A stretch of DNA of 42,883 nucleotides from an uncultured Selenomonadaceae bacterium (GTDB lineage Bacteria; Bacillota; Negativicutes; Selenomonadales; Selenomonadaceae). Within the stretch, counting starts at the first letter, position 1; the number at the start of each line of letters is the position of its first letter. Where the stretch lies: positions 1 to 42,883 of the forward strand of contig CAJOHG010000027.1 in the NCBI GenBank assembly GCA_905234395.1, written 5' to 3'. Of this stretch, positions 1-7,822 are shown one piece after another. The notes beneath the pieces were generated by a model. The model made no database searches and was not told the origin of the DNA. It saw only the letters and a list, made by a program, of their open reading frames with translations. The translations under genes were made by a program, and so were the position numbers.

Positions 1-42
1 ATATTTTTCTATCTTTTCATATTGTTCTTGTGTGATTTTCAT
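1..42 (-). CDS. IS5-family transposase, N-terminal end (runs off window)
   Basis: The minus strand from 42 encodes 14 residues, MKITQEQYEKIEKY, before the window ends. I recognise this as the usual opening of IS5/IS427-type DDE transposases, which normally continue with a helix-turn-helix region and then the DDE domain. A terminal repeat of the element lies about 35 bp upstream at 76-96, the normal distance for such an IS. Whether the rest is intact cannot be seen here. The family call rests on a short peptide plus the matching terminal repeat. Confidence 0.6.
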   Translation of the reverse strand, partial: MKITQEQYEKIEKY

Positions 43-75
43 GACTTCATTTTATCAGCTTTATTTTCTATTTTC

Positions 76-96
76 CATAGTGTGAACACGCTCTAA
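76..96 (-). repeat. Terminal inverted repeat of the IS5-type element
   Basis: Read on the minus strand the end is TTAGAGCGTGTTCACACTATG. The outer part, TAGAGCGTGTT, is shared with the ends of the MITE-like copies at 1630, 7795 and 42366 and with the end of the older IS remnant at 273-289. It marks the 5' end of the insertion sequence that runs off the left edge. Confidence 0.6.
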
Positions 97-289
97 TCAC
101 AGTTTCGGTAACGGTTAGCCATAATCTTTTGAAAGTCGACAAGGCTCGCAATATTGTTGAGCGTTTTCTTACGCATAAAGAATCCTCGCCGTATTGCCAC
201 TCGTTACGACAAATTAATCACCTGCTTTGAGAATTTCATTTTTCTTGTTGCCATCATGATTCAAATCCAATGTTTGCCGACACGCTCTA
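97..289 (+). pseudogene. Decayed IS5-family transposase C-terminus with its IS end
   Basis: One frame from about 132 reads KVDKARNIVERF. After a frameshift near 163 the next frame continues LRIKNPRRIATRYDKL and then a hydrophobic stretch. Together these match the C-terminal end of IS5 transposases: the RNxIERxF motif with the last acidic residue, then a basic stretch and RRIATRYDK. The right IS end, TTTGCCGACACGCTCTA, is at 273-289. The reading frame stays open past the IS end into flanking DNA (to 366), which is accidental. The N-terminal half is missing; the element at 1-96 abuts it directly, so the younger IS probably inserted into this older one. Confidence 0.65.
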
Positions 290-383
290 AAGCTTGTGCA
301 GAACTTTTCGATATCCCTGACTTCAATAGGTTAGCAAAGTTCCTTGAGATAGCGAAGAATTTTTAAAAGTAAGCCAAACAATT

Positions 384-423
384 ATCAAAAAAATCCTTCG
401 GCGTACTGTCGGCGGGTTTTTTC
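384..423 (+). terminator. Possible terminator (weak hairpin with T run)
   Basis: CCTTCGGCG...TCGGCGGG followed by TTTTTTCG resembles the stronger hairpins at 41235-41262 and 42784-42816 in sequence (TCCGACGC / GCCGAAGG type). Pairing here is imperfect, so it may be a decayed copy. Confidence 0.3.
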
Positions 424-471
424 GTTGCCAAGAGAAAATTTTTCTGCTAAAATATTTTTAAAGTGATAGAA

Positions 472-697
472 ATGACTGAAACAATAAATTTGGCGATTGA
501 CAGCGAGGATTTGAAAAAATTTAAGGAACAAACAGGAATGAGCTTGACAGATTGCACAAAAATATTGGTGAACAGCATTAAGTACGGCGGGAAATTGGAA
601 CTCGATTCATTTTGGAGCGACGAGAATATATGAACTCAAAAGGCGAATTGAAAGCGATAAATTTGTTGAACATGAATTGATAGAGGTCGATGAATGA
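472..697 (+). pseudogene. RelB/DinJ-like antitoxin, frameshifted
   Basis: An ATG at 472 opens a 53-residue frame (MTETINLAIDSEDLKKFKEQ...) that ends at TGA 631-633. Its start looks like a ribbon-helix-helix RelB/DinJ antitoxin: a beta strand, then helices with a GxSLTD turn. The next frame, 629-697, reads YELKRRIESDKFVEHELIEVDE, the expected C-terminal tail of such antitoxins. The two frames meet in an ATATAT run (626-631), so loss of one AT unit by slippage explains the break. A stub that looks like a toxin start follows at 694. The family call is by pattern only. Confidence 0.45.
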
Positions 698-744
698 AAC
701 TTTTATGGCATTATAACCGATTGACAAAGAAAATTTTTATATAA
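694..744 (+). pseudogene. Toxin remnant (N-terminal stub)
   Basis: The ATG overlaps the restored antitoxin stop (GAATGA). It gives MKLLWHYNRLTKKIFI and then a stop. YoeB/Txe toxins commonly begin MKLLWxxxAW and follow their antitoxin with exactly this overlap. Everything after about residue 6 is lost, so this is a relic at best. Confidence 0.3.
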
Positions 745-789
745 CATTATGTTGCGAGTATATTATAGTACGTCAGTATGGCTATCACC

Positions 790-837
790 AAAAACGAAAA
801 TCCCCGCCGGAGTGATGAGCCGACGGGGTTTCGTTTT
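790..837. terminator. Strong bidirectional terminator hairpin
   Basis: The arms AAAACGAAAATCCCCGCCGG (791-810) and CCGACGGGGTTTCGTTTT (820-837) pair almost fully around a short loop, with A-rich and T-rich ends on either side. It can work on both strands. On the minus strand it follows the small membrane-protein fragment at 894-989. Confidence 0.7.
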
Positions 838-893
838 GCCATAACCGGGTGATGAATCCGATTAGCGGGCACGCAAATGTTTAAAAACGTCTG

Positions 894-989
894 CTACCTC
901 TTGAGCCGGCGATCACAGATGTAGACGCCGATCACGGTACCGATTGCGGTCAAGGTCACACCCACTGCCAACAAATCGGCGCGATTATA
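894..989 (-). pseudogene. C-terminal membrane segment of a small protein, fragment
   Basis: The minus strand reads YNRADLLAVGVTLTAIGTVI and then GVYICDRRLKR and stop. That is one strongly hydrophobic segment with a basic end, cut on its upstream side by a stop at 990-992. Its size, glycine-rich membrane segment and basic tail recall the C-termini of the two small proteins between cydA and cydB (16273-16866). It lies just before a strong terminator, as the real end of a gene would. The upstream part is gone; it has no ribosome binding site. Confidence 0.35.
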
Positions 990-1012
990 TCAAAAAACAA
1001 GGAGAAATCAAT

Positions 1013-1645
1013 TTGCGGACAGAAATTTTACAGCCGACGAAAGAAAATTTACTTCGTGCGGCGAATTTGATAAAACGCGGAGAAATTGTCGCCTTCCCGA
1101 CGGAAACAGTCTACGGACTCGGAGCGGACGGCTTGAACGTGGCGGCGTGTGAAAAAATTTTCATTGCAAAGGGCAGACCGAGCGATAAACCGTTGAGCTT
1201 ACACGTGGCGAACCTTGAAATGATCGAACGCATTGCAAAAATTTCATCGGCGGCAGAAAAATTATTCGCGACGTTTTGCCCCGGTGCCTTGACGATAATA
1301 TTGCCTAAGACTAAAATTGTACCGGACTTTGTCACGGGCGGACGGTCAAGCGTCGGAATAAGATTCCCTGCAAATGACGTTGCACTCGCGCTGATAAAAT
1401 TGTCGGGCGTTCCGATAGCCGCACCGAGCGCAAATTTGTCGGGAAAAGTTCCGCCGAAAACCGCTCAAGAAGTTTTTGACAACCTGCGCGGACGTGTTGA
1501 AGTGATTTTGGACGGCGGTCGTTGTGAATACGGGATTTCATCGACAATCGTTGACTTGACCGAGTCGGAGCCGAAAATTTTGCGTCACGGAGCAATTCCC
1601 GCCGAAAAAATTTTGGCGACTTGTTTCACTAGAGAGTGTTGGTAA
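1013..1645 (+). CDS. tsaC: L-threonylcarbamoyladenylate synthase (YrdC/Sua5 family)
   Basis: Makes threonylcarbamoyl-AMP from threonine, bicarbonate and ATP for the t6A37 modification of ANN-decoding tRNAs in the cytoplasm. The 210-residue protein is a single YrdC domain: KRGEIVAFPTETVYGLG near the start, KGRPSDKPLSLH, then APSANLSGK and a late SSTIVDLT segment. The TTG at 1013 is chosen because AAGGAG lies 7 bases upstream; the open frame back to 944 has no such signal. No Sua5 C-terminal domain is present. The last codons (after FT) and the stop TAA come from the MITE-like repeat inserted at 1630. Removing the repeat gives FTKI-stop, so little was lost. Confidence 0.9.
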   Translation: MRTEILQPTKENLLRAANLIKRGEIVAFPTETVYGLGADGLNVAACEKIFIAKGRPSDKPLSLHVANLEMIERIAKISSAAEKLFATFCPGALTIILPKTKIVPDFVTGGRSSVGIRFPANDVALALIKLSGVPIAAPSANLSGKVPPKTAQEVFDNLRGRVEVILDGGRCEYGISSTIVDLTESEPKILRHGAIPAEKILATCFTRECW

Positions 1646-1760
1646 AATCGCGTAGAATAGAGCTGAAACCCGGCGCACAGGGATTTTCAGCAAAGAAAAA
1701 GTAGATCCTAAAAAATCAAAAGAAATTTACAAGCCGAATGTAATTTACCAACACGCTCTA
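1630..1760 (+). mobile_element. MITE-like element, copy A (internally deleted)
   Basis: Ends are TAGAGAGTGTTGGTAAA (left) and TTTACCAACACGCTCTA (right), an imperfect inverted repeat flanked by CTA on both sides. The interior matches copies at 7795 and 42366 (reverse): GAATAGAGCTGAAACCCGGC near the left and AAAGAAAAAGTAGATCCTAA near the right. About 75 bp between them, holding most of the hairpins, are missing. It sits at the 3' end of tsaC and supplies its stop codon. It carries no gene. Confidence 0.8.
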
Positions 1761-1803
1761 AAATTTGACGGAGCAACTTTGAGATTGGCAACAAGGTGTT
1801 GAA

Positions 1804-2787
1804 GTGTCTATGAAAAAAATTTGTTTCATGCACCAGGCGAGCATCGGCGATACGCTGTTGGCTACGCCGGTTTATCGCGCCCTCAAAGAATGTTTTCCTG
1901 CTTGCCGTCAAGTCGTGGTGACAAGTCACGTCGGCTACGAACTTTTGAAAGGCAACCCGCACATTGACATGCTTTTGCGCTACGAAAAGGGCGACGCTTT
2001 TTTGGCGATTATAAAAAATATTTGGCGTGCTGATGTCTCAGTTATTTTCGACTATCATTATCGAAACGCGTTGTACTCTTTCCTCGCTCTAATTCCAATA
2101 AGAATGGGCTACGGCAAAGAATTCATCAACGTCAAATTGCGCGACGAGCCTCTGGAAATGTTCGAGCCGTTGAAATATTTGGCGGCGGTCAAATCGCTGG
2201 GAATTCACACGGACGATTTATCGCTGACAAAACTTGCGGCGACGGAGCAAGAAAAAATTCGCGTGACAGAAATTTTACGCGAAATAAAATCGCCCGCGCA
2301 GAAATTAATTTTACTCGTGCCCTTTTCAATGGACAGAATCAAAGATTGGGAGCCGTTTAAGTACCGCGAAATTATTTCCCGCGTGAAAAATTTGGGACAC
2401 GTCGTGGCGATTATGGGCGGCAGCAGCGAATACAATCGCATAGCGGAAGAATTTCCCGATGTCGTGAATTTGGCCGGCAAGTTGAATTTGCGGGAAGTGG
2501 CGGAGTTAATTTCTCGTGCCGATTTGCAGATAAGCGGTTGCACGGCTTTGTTGCACATTTGTTCCACGACCGACACGCCGTCAATCGCGCTTTATGGTCC
2601 GACGCTTCCCGAACAGTGGGTTCCGAAAAAAAATTGCACCGTCATAACGCACCGCCTGCCTTGTTCGCCGTGCTACAACATTGAAGGCAAGCCGCGTTGT
2701 CACGACAACATTTGCATAAAAAATATTTCGGTCGATGAAGTTTGGTCTGCCGCCGAAAAAATTTTGGAGGAGCGCGATGGAAATTAA
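1804..2787 (+). CDS. Glycosyltransferase family 9 (LPS heptosyltransferase-like)
   Basis: Probably adds a heptose or related sugar to the LPS inner core on the cytoplasmic face of the inner membrane. The 327-residue protein has the GT9 layout: N-terminal ASIGDTLLATPVYRALK, then a central variable part, then a donor-binding half with LLVPFS, AGKLNLREVAELI, GCTALLHI and ALYGPT. A cysteine cluster near the C-terminus (CSPCYN...CHDNIC) is often seen in ADP-heptose transferases. The GTG at 1804 has AAGGTG about 9 bases upstream; an in-frame ATG at 1810 is the alternative. It overlaps the GT8 gene by 11 bases, so the two are coupled. Exact sugar unknown. Confidence 0.8.
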   Translation: MSMKKICFMHQASIGDTLLATPVYRALKECFPACRQVVVTSHVGYELLKGNPHIDMLLRYEKGDAFLAIIKNIWRADVSVIFDYHYRNALYSFLALIPIRMGYGKEFINVKLRDEPLEMFEPLKYLAAVKSLGIHTDDLSLTKLAATEQEKIRVTEILREIKSPAQKLILLVPFSMDRIKDWEPFKYREIISRVKNLGHVVAIMGGSSEYNRIAEEFPDVVNLAGKLNLREVAELISRADLQISGCTALLHICSTTDTPSIALYGPTLPEQWVPKKNCTVITHRLPCSPCYNIEGKPRCHDNICIKNISVDEVWSAAEKILEERDGN

Positions 2788-3754
2788 TCGACAAAAAGTT
2801 TTCGGGCGCGAAGTTCTCGACAATCGGGCAGTCAACATAGTTTTCGGCGTGGATTCATTTTTTGTGCCGATGATGGGCATTTGTATGACTTCCATTCTAA
2901 AAAACAATCCCGCGCAAAAAATTTCCTTCCGCGTCTTCCTGGACAAGATATTTGAGCACGACGAGCAACGGCTTGCCGAACTTTGCAGACAATTTCCTTC
3001 GACGCAGATAATTTTATATTTCCTGCCGCTTGAACTTTACAGAGACATTCGCATCATTGAAAAAGGTTATTCGCGCGCAATTTTCTATCGAATAGCGGCG
3101 GCGGAATTTCTCTGCGAAACTCTTGACAAAATGATTTACATGGACGCCGACATGCTCTGCGTTAAACCTTTGGACGAGCTGTTGAATTTGTCGCTTGAAA
3201 AATTTCTTCTTGCCGCAGTCATTGATCCGGGTTCTGTCAGTCTGCCTTGTCACAAAAAAAAGTTGGGCTTGAGCGAGGATTATCGATATTTCAACAGCGG
3301 ACTTTTGTGTTTGAATCTGAATCTTTGGCGCAGTGAAAAAATCCCGGAGCAAATTTTAAACGTGCTGTCCTGCGGCGAATATTCTTTTCCCGATCAAGAC
3401 GCCATGAACATTATCGCCGCGCAAAACGATTACTCCGTGAAATATCTTCCCGACAAGTTTAACTACTTCATGCACATTGAAGGCGTTGAACAGCCCGTTC
3501 GCGAGGACGTTGTCATAGAACATTTCACCGGGCAATTAAAGCCGTGGCATCCGTGGTGCGCAACTCTTTCCAAAGAAATTTACAAGACGTATCAGCAAAT
3601 TTCTCCGTGGCACGATTTTGTTTACTTGCCGCGAAATTATCAAGAACACCGCTTGATGGGTCGCGTGTGTCGTCGCGAAGGCAAATGGCTGGAGGCTCTC
3701 AAATGGTATTGGAGCTATTTGAAGCGGCGGCGCATTGAAAAAAAATCTAAGTGA
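2777..3754 (+). CDS. Glycosyltransferase family 8 (LPS glucosyl/galactosyltransferase-like)
   Basis: Predicted to transfer glucose or galactose from a UDP-sugar to the LPS core (WaaJ/WaaO type). The 325-residue protein has the GT8 pattern: NIVFGVDSFFVPMMGICMTS at the start, the metal-binding DxD motif in YMDADMLC, YFNSGLLCLNL, PDQDAMNI, and a late HFTG.LKPW segment. The C-terminal basic stretch may bind membrane. The ATG at 2777 follows GGAGG with good spacing and lies inside the end of the GT9 gene. The next gene begins within 10 bases, so this is one operon. Donor and acceptor cannot be told from sequence. Confidence 0.85.
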   Translation: MEINRQKVFGREVLDNRAVNIVFGVDSFFVPMMGICMTSILKNNPAQKISFRVFLDKIFEHDEQRLAELCRQFPSTQIILYFLPLELYRDIRIIEKGYSRAIFYRIAAAEFLCETLDKMIYMDADMLCVKPLDELLNLSLEKFLLAAVIDPGSVSLPCHKKKLGLSEDYRYFNSGLLCLNLNLWRSEKIPEQILNVLSCGEYSFPDQDAMNIIAAQNDYSVKYLPDKFNYFMHIEGVEQPVREDVVIEHFTGQLKPWHPWCATLSKEIYKTYQQISPWHDFVYLPRNYQEHRLMGRVCRREGKWLEALKWYWSYLKRRRIEKKSK

Positions 3755-3761
3755 GGACGCC

Positions 3762-4946
3762 ATGAACAAAATTTTGAGAATCACGCCCGCGATATTTTTG
3801 CTGTTCGGATTGAGCGCGTGCTTGTCCGAGCCGTTAAGCAGAAATTGCGTTCGCGTTCTCTTCCTGATTTTTTTTGCGGCACTTTGGACGAAAAATTTTT
3901 CTCTGCGCGACCTTGTTCCGTACTCAAAAATTTTATTGCTGATGACGATGTTTTTCGCGTGGATGATTTTTTCTTACATTTTGGGCGGCATGAACGTCCC
4001 GCTCAATCACCATTCAATCGAGTGGATAATTTTCAGTCACGACATGCTTATTTTTCTTTTGATTGGATTGATGATTCGCCACGAGAAAATTCTCGCGGGA
4101 ATTTTGACTGCGCTGGGACTGTCGCTGATGATTGACAACATTTTTATTTTTTTGCAAGCCGCGCAGGATCTCGAACGTCCGCTGACTTTTTTGCACGGCG
4201 CGATAATGCAGAGCACGTTGCTTTACGTGATTTTGTTGCCGCCGCTTTTGATAATGGCTTTGCGAAAAAATATCGACTTGCCGCGAAAAATTTTTGATAT
4301 TATAATTTTCCTCGCGTCACTTGCGGCTTGCATAATGATCAACACGCGCGGAGCTTGGCTTGATTTGGCGATTGTGTTGCCGTTCATTCTCGCTTATCGT
4401 TTCAAAAGTCGGAAAAAATTTCTCGCGGCGATTATAATTCTGGTGACAATGGCGGGAATTTTTTTAGCCGCCTCGCCGAAAACTTTTCAACGCCTGCAAA
4501 CCGTCGCAACAGTCAGCTCCGAGCAATCCGTCACGGAAAGATTTTTAATGTGGCACAGCGCACTGAACATGATCGCGGACAAACCTTTGACGGGCGTCGG
4601 CTTTGGCAATTACGAATCGGCGTACAGAGAAATTTACATTCTCGACGAGGCGAAGGAACATTTTCAAGGGCACGCGCACAACATTTATCTGCAACTTTGG
4701 GCGGAAACGGGACTGCCCGGTTTGATTCTGTTCTGCGCACTTTTCGGCTACATTCTCTTTTGGTCGTGGCGGCGTGCAGAAAAAATTTACGGGCGTATGC
4801 TTTTCACCGCGACGCTCGATTTAATGCTTTACAGTTTGACTGATTACACTTTTGCCGCTTTCAGCGCAATGAGAGTTTATTGGCTGTTATTCGGCGTGTG
4901 TGTAGCGGGAATTAAATTCGAAGAGCGAAAAAATTTTTCCGTATGA
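3762..4946 (+). CDS. O-antigen ligase/polymerase family membrane protein
   Basis: A 394-residue multi-pass inner-membrane protein with about ten hydrophobic segments. A large outside loop at roughly residues 245-310 contains ERFLMWHSALNMI, PLTGVGFGNY and GHAHNIYLQLWAETGLPG. These are hallmarks of the Wzy_C/WaaL family, including the catalytic-loop histidines. WaaL joins O-antigen to lipid A-core; Wzy polymerises O-units. As the third gene after two core glycosyltransferases, WaaL is more likely. The ATG at 3762 has GTGAGG 5 bases upstream and lies 7 bases after the GT8 stop; an upstream in-frame ATG at 3735 lacks a binding site. Confidence 0.75.
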   Translation: MNKILRITPAIFLLFGLSACLSEPLSRNCVRVLFLIFFAALWTKNFSLRDLVPYSKILLLMTMFFAWMIFSYILGGMNVPLNHHSIEWIIFSHDMLIFLLIGLMIRHEKILAGILTALGLSLMIDNIFIFLQAAQDLERPLTFLHGAIMQSTLLYVILLPPLLIMALRKNIDLPRKIFDIIIFLASLAACIMINTRGAWLDLAIVLPFILAYRFKSRKKFLAAIIILVTMAGIFLAASPKTFQRLQTVATVSSEQSVTERFLMWHSALNMIADKPLTGVGFGNYESAYREIYILDEAKEHFQGHAHNIYLQLWAETGLPGLILFCALFGYILFWSWRRAEKIYGRMLFTATLDLMLYSLTDYTFAAFSAMRVYWLLFGVCVAGIKFEERKNFSV

Positions 4947-4976
4947 CATTCGCGCGTGAGCCGTCAAAAATTTTTT

Positions 4977-5116
4977 GGAGGTCACGGCATGCCACGTTTT
5001 AATCATTACGCATTACGCATTTCGCATTATTAATTGTATTTCGGGACTCGTCACGCTTTAATCAAAGTGTATTTCGCATTGGGCATTTCTAATTGTATTT
5101 CGGAGGTCATAGCATG
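4977..5116 (+). repeat. Duplicated leader / ribosome binding site before glyA
   Basis: GGAGGTCACGGCATG (4977-4991) and GGAGGTCATAGCATG (5102-5116) match at 13 of 15 bases. Between them are two imperfect copies of a ~55-bp unit, each starting CACGYTTTAATCA and ending TAATTGTATTTCGG. The first copy drives only a 14-residue peptide (ATG 4989). The second is the real glyA start. The whole looks like a tandem duplication or a small insertion in the glyA leader. Confidence 0.6.
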
Positions 5117-6331
5117 AATTTGATGGAAGGCTTGAAAAAAGACGCAGAACTTTTTGCGGCAGTGGAGAACGAACTCAATCGTCAACGCAACAAGTTGGAG
5201 CTTATCGCGTCGGAAAATATCGTCAGCAAAGCGGTAATGGAGGCTCAAGGCTCCGTTTTGACGAACAAATACGCCGAAGGTTATCCCGGCAAAAGATATT
5301 ACGGCGGCTGCGAATTCGTCGACGTTGCCGAACAACTTGCCATTGACCGCGCGAAAAAACTTTTCGATTGCGCTTATGCCAACGTCCAACCGCATTCGGG
5401 TGCTCAAGCCAACACGGCGGTTTATTTTGCACTTGCTAATCCCGGCGATGTGATTATGGGCATGAACCACGGCTCTCCCGTCAATTTGAGCGGCAAATAT
5501 TTTAAAATCGTTCCTTACGGCGTCAGTCGCGAAACTGAAACGATTGACTACGACGCGTTGGAAAAAATCGCTCTCGACTGCAAACCGAAAATTATCGTTG
5601 CGGGAGCCTCGGCTTATTCGCGAATCATTGACTTTGAACGCATGGCTGCAATTTCCAAAAAAGTCGGCGCATATTTCATGGTTGATATGGCGCACATTGC
5701 CGGACTTATCGCGGCGGGACTTCATCCTTCTCCGTTGCCCTATGCCGATGTTGTCACGTCCACGACGCATAAAACGCTGCGCGGGCCTCGCGGCGGCTTG
5801 ATTCTTTGCAACGACGCCGAGTTTGGCAAAAAATTCAACAAGGCGATTTTTCCCGGCACTCAAGGCGGCCCGTTAATGCATGTCATTGCGGCGAAGGCTG
5901 TCGCGTTTTACGAAGCACTTCAACCGGAATTCAAAACTTATGCCGCGCAGATTATCAAGAACGCAAAAATTTTGGCGGACACGTTGACGGCGGACGGTTT
6001 CCGAATTGTCAGCGGCGGCACCGACAATCACTTGATGCTTGTTGATTTGACGAGCAAGAACATCACCGGCAAAGAGGCGCAAAATCTCCTTGACGAAGTG
6101 AACATCACCGCGAACAAGAATACAATTCCGTTTGAGCCGCGTTCACCGTTCGTGACGAGTGGCTTGAGACTCGGAAGCCCGGCGTTGACGACACGAGGCT
6201 TTAAAGAAGACGACATGAAAGAAGTTGCCGACATCATCGCTTTGGTGCTCGACAATCCCGCCGACGCCGATAAAAAAGTTCAAGCCCGCGAACGTGTTGC
6301 CGCGCTGTGCAAAAAATATCCGCTCTATTGA
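5114..6331 (+). CDS. glyA: Serine hydroxymethyltransferase
   Basis: Converts serine and tetrahydrofolate to glycine and 5,10-methylene-THF with PLP, the main source of one-carbon units. The 405-residue protein has the usual length. It shows [36 protein letters not shown] and DMAHIAGL. The PLP lysine is K220 in [13 protein letters not shown]. The C-terminal small domain follows, with [14 protein letters not shown] 7 bases upstream fixes the ATG at 5114. It stands after the LPS genes, with the repeat-rich leader at 4977-5113 in front, and is followed 18 bases later by a HAD phosphatase. Confidence 0.97.
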   Translation: MNLMEGLKKDAELFAAVENELNRQRNKLELIASENIVSKAVMEAQGSVLTNKYAEGYPGKRYYGGCEFVDVAEQLAIDRAKKLFDCAYANVQPHSGAQANTAVYFALANPGDVIMGMNHGSPVNLSGKYFKIVPYGVSRETETIDYDALEKIALDCKPKIIVAGASAYSRIIDFERMAAISKKVGAYFMVDMAHIAGLIAAGLHPSPLPYADVVTSTTHKTLRGPRGGLILCNDAEFGKKFNKAIFPGTQGGPLMHVIAAKAVAFYEALQPEFKTYAAQIIKNAKILADTLTADGFRIVSGGTDNHLMLVDLTSKNITGKEAQNLLDEVNITANKNTIPFEPRSPFVTSGLRLGSPALTTRGFKEDDMKEVADIIALVLDNPADADKKVQARERVAALCKKYPLY

Positions 6332-6349
6332 ACAGGGAAGTAAATTGCA

Positions 6350-7051
6350 ATGTATAAGGGCGTTATCTTCGACATTGACGGAACACTTTACGATTATCAG
6401 CTAAGCGACAGGCGGGCGATGAAACATTTCTGCGCGTTCGTGGAAAAAGTTTTGGGCGTCGACGAGAAAACTTTTCGCGAAACTTACACGCAGGCACGCA
6501 CGATCGTTCGCGGACGCCTTAAAGATACTGCTGCTCAACACAGCCGCGTTTTGCTCATGCAGACTGCGCTTGAATTGCTCGGCAAAAATCCGTTCGATTA
6601 TCTTCTCGAAATGTACGACGTGTATTGGAATTTTTTTCTCGACGACATGCAACCTTACGACGGAGCGATTGACTTTCTGCGCGGACTCAAAGCGGCGGGC
6701 GTTAAAATTTCCACGTGCACCGATATGACGGCTCACATCCAATATCGCAAGCTCGCAAAGCTCAAGCTCGACCGTTACATTGACTTCATGGTCACAAGCG
6801 AAGAGACCGGCTTTGAAAAACCTGCGCCGATTATGTTCAACACTGCGCTCAGGAAAATGCATTTGCGTCCCGAAGAGACTGCTTATTTCGGCGACGCGCT
6901 CGACCGTGATGTTCAAGGTGCGGCAAGTGTCGGCATAACGCCTTTTTGGTTTGTCGCGGACAGGGAAGTTATCGGCGGCGACGACTTCAAAAAAATTCGT
7001 TCTTATCGCGACGCGGTGCTTATCAGTGAATTTGGTCTTGAAAGTTGTTGA
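6350..7051 (+). CDS. HAD-superfamily hydrolase, subfamily IA
   Basis: A 233-residue phosphatase-type protein. Motif I is FDIDGTLYDY (residues 8-17), with the nucleophile Asp and the second Asp in place. A helical cap follows at about 20-90, motif II is STCTD, motif III is the lysine of FEKPAP, and motif IV is YFGDALDRD. The alternating cap and core match the phosphoglycolate phosphatase/YjjG group. The substrate cannot be predicted; nucleotide or sugar phosphates are typical. AGGGAAG precedes the ATG. Its stop lies 6 bases before the next gene, so it is probably co-transcribed with glyA and the TtcA-like gene. Confidence 0.85.
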   Translation: MYKGVIFDIDGTLYDYQLSDRRAMKHFCAFVEKVLGVDEKTFRETYTQARTIVRGRLKDTAAQHSRVLLMQTALELLGKNPFDYLLEMYDVYWNFFLDDMQPYDGAIDFLRGLKAAGVKISTCTDMTAHIQYRKLAKLKLDRYIDFMVTSEETGFEKPAPIMFNTALRKMHLRPEETAYFGDALDRDVQGAASVGITPFWFVADREVIGGDDFKKIRSYRDAVLISEFGLESC

Positions 7052-7057
7052 GAGCGC

Positions 7058-7822
7058 ATGACGAATTTAAATTTGCCGCAGATTATTTTCAGCAAGATTT
7101 TTCGTGCCGTCGTTGAGTTTGAGCTGATTGATGACGGCGACAAAATTTTAATCGGAGTTTCCGGCGGCAAGGACAGTTTGCTTTTGACTTACGCGCTTGC
7201 CTGCTTGAAACGTCGCACCAAAAAAAATTTCACGCTCTCCGCGCTGACAATCGATCCGCAATTCACCGACAACTTTGCCGAAAAAATTTCCCGCGTCAAA
7301 AAATTTTGCAACGACTTGAACATTGAGCACGAAGTTCACCGCGTCGACATCGCCGAGTTGATTCGCGAACAGTCCAATAAAAGTCCGTGCTACACTTGCG
7401 CATATTTTCGCCGAGCCGCCGTCAATCGTCGTGCCGTGGAAATTGGCGCGAACAAAGTTGCCTACGCTCATCATCTTGACGACGCCGTTGAAACTTTTTT
7501 CATGAGCCTGTTGTCTTCGGGACAGCTCACGACGTTTCAGCCGAAAACTTTTCTCGACCGCACGAACATCACCGTGATTCGACCGCTTGTTTATCTGCGC
7601 GAATCGGAGATTGAAAATTTTTCATCGGAACGCGGGCTTGACGTGCTGAAGTCGCCGTGTCCTTTCGACGGCAATACAAATCGTCAACGCGTGAAAAATC
7701 TCATCGTCGAGCTTGAAAAAACTTTTCCCGACTTGTTCAGCCACTTGGCGGCGGCAATGCGCAAAGATTCAATCGGCGAACTGTGGGACGCTCCTAGAGA
7801 CTGTCGGATAAAGTCACGTTGA
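7058..7822 (+). CDS. TtcA-like tRNA thiolase (PP-loop ATPase)
   Basis: A 254-residue N-type ATP pyrophosphatase. The PP-loop is GVSGGKDSLL at about residue 33-42. The CxxC pair (SPCYTCAYFRR) and a later Cys (SPCPFD) match the Fe-S ligands of TtcA/TtuA-type tRNA sulfurtransferases, which activate a tRNA base by adenylation before sulfur transfer. HHLDDAVETFFM is the second family motif. Whether the target is 2-thiocytidine 32 or 2-thiouridine is not certain. The last nine residues (after WDAP) and the TGA come from the repeat inserted at 7795; removing it leaves the frame open downstream, so the native C-terminus was altered. Confidence 0.8.
   Translation: MTNLNLPQIIFSKIFRAVVEFELIDDGDKILIGVSGGKDSLLLTYALACLKRRTKKNFTLSALTIDPQFTDNFAEKISRVKKFCNDLNIEHEVHRVDIAELIREQSNKSPCYTCAYFRRAAVNRRAVEIGANKVAYAHHLDDAVETFFMSLLSSGQLTTFQPKTFLDRTNITVIRPLVYLRESEIENFSSERGLDVLKSPCPFDGNTNRQRVKNLIVELEKTFPDLFSHLAAAMRKDSIGELWDAPRDCRIKSR

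Noticed and set aside
778..852. Short frame reading through the terminator hairpin
   Set aside because: It is the hairpin arms translated; no ribosome binding site.
4989..5033. 14-residue peptide frame after the first GGAGG before glyA
   Set aside because: Not listed as a gene because it arises from the duplicated glyA leader and has no other support.
5051..5863. 270-residue open frame antisense to glyA
   Set aside because: Shadow of glyA with no start signal; the sense gene has all SHMT motifs.
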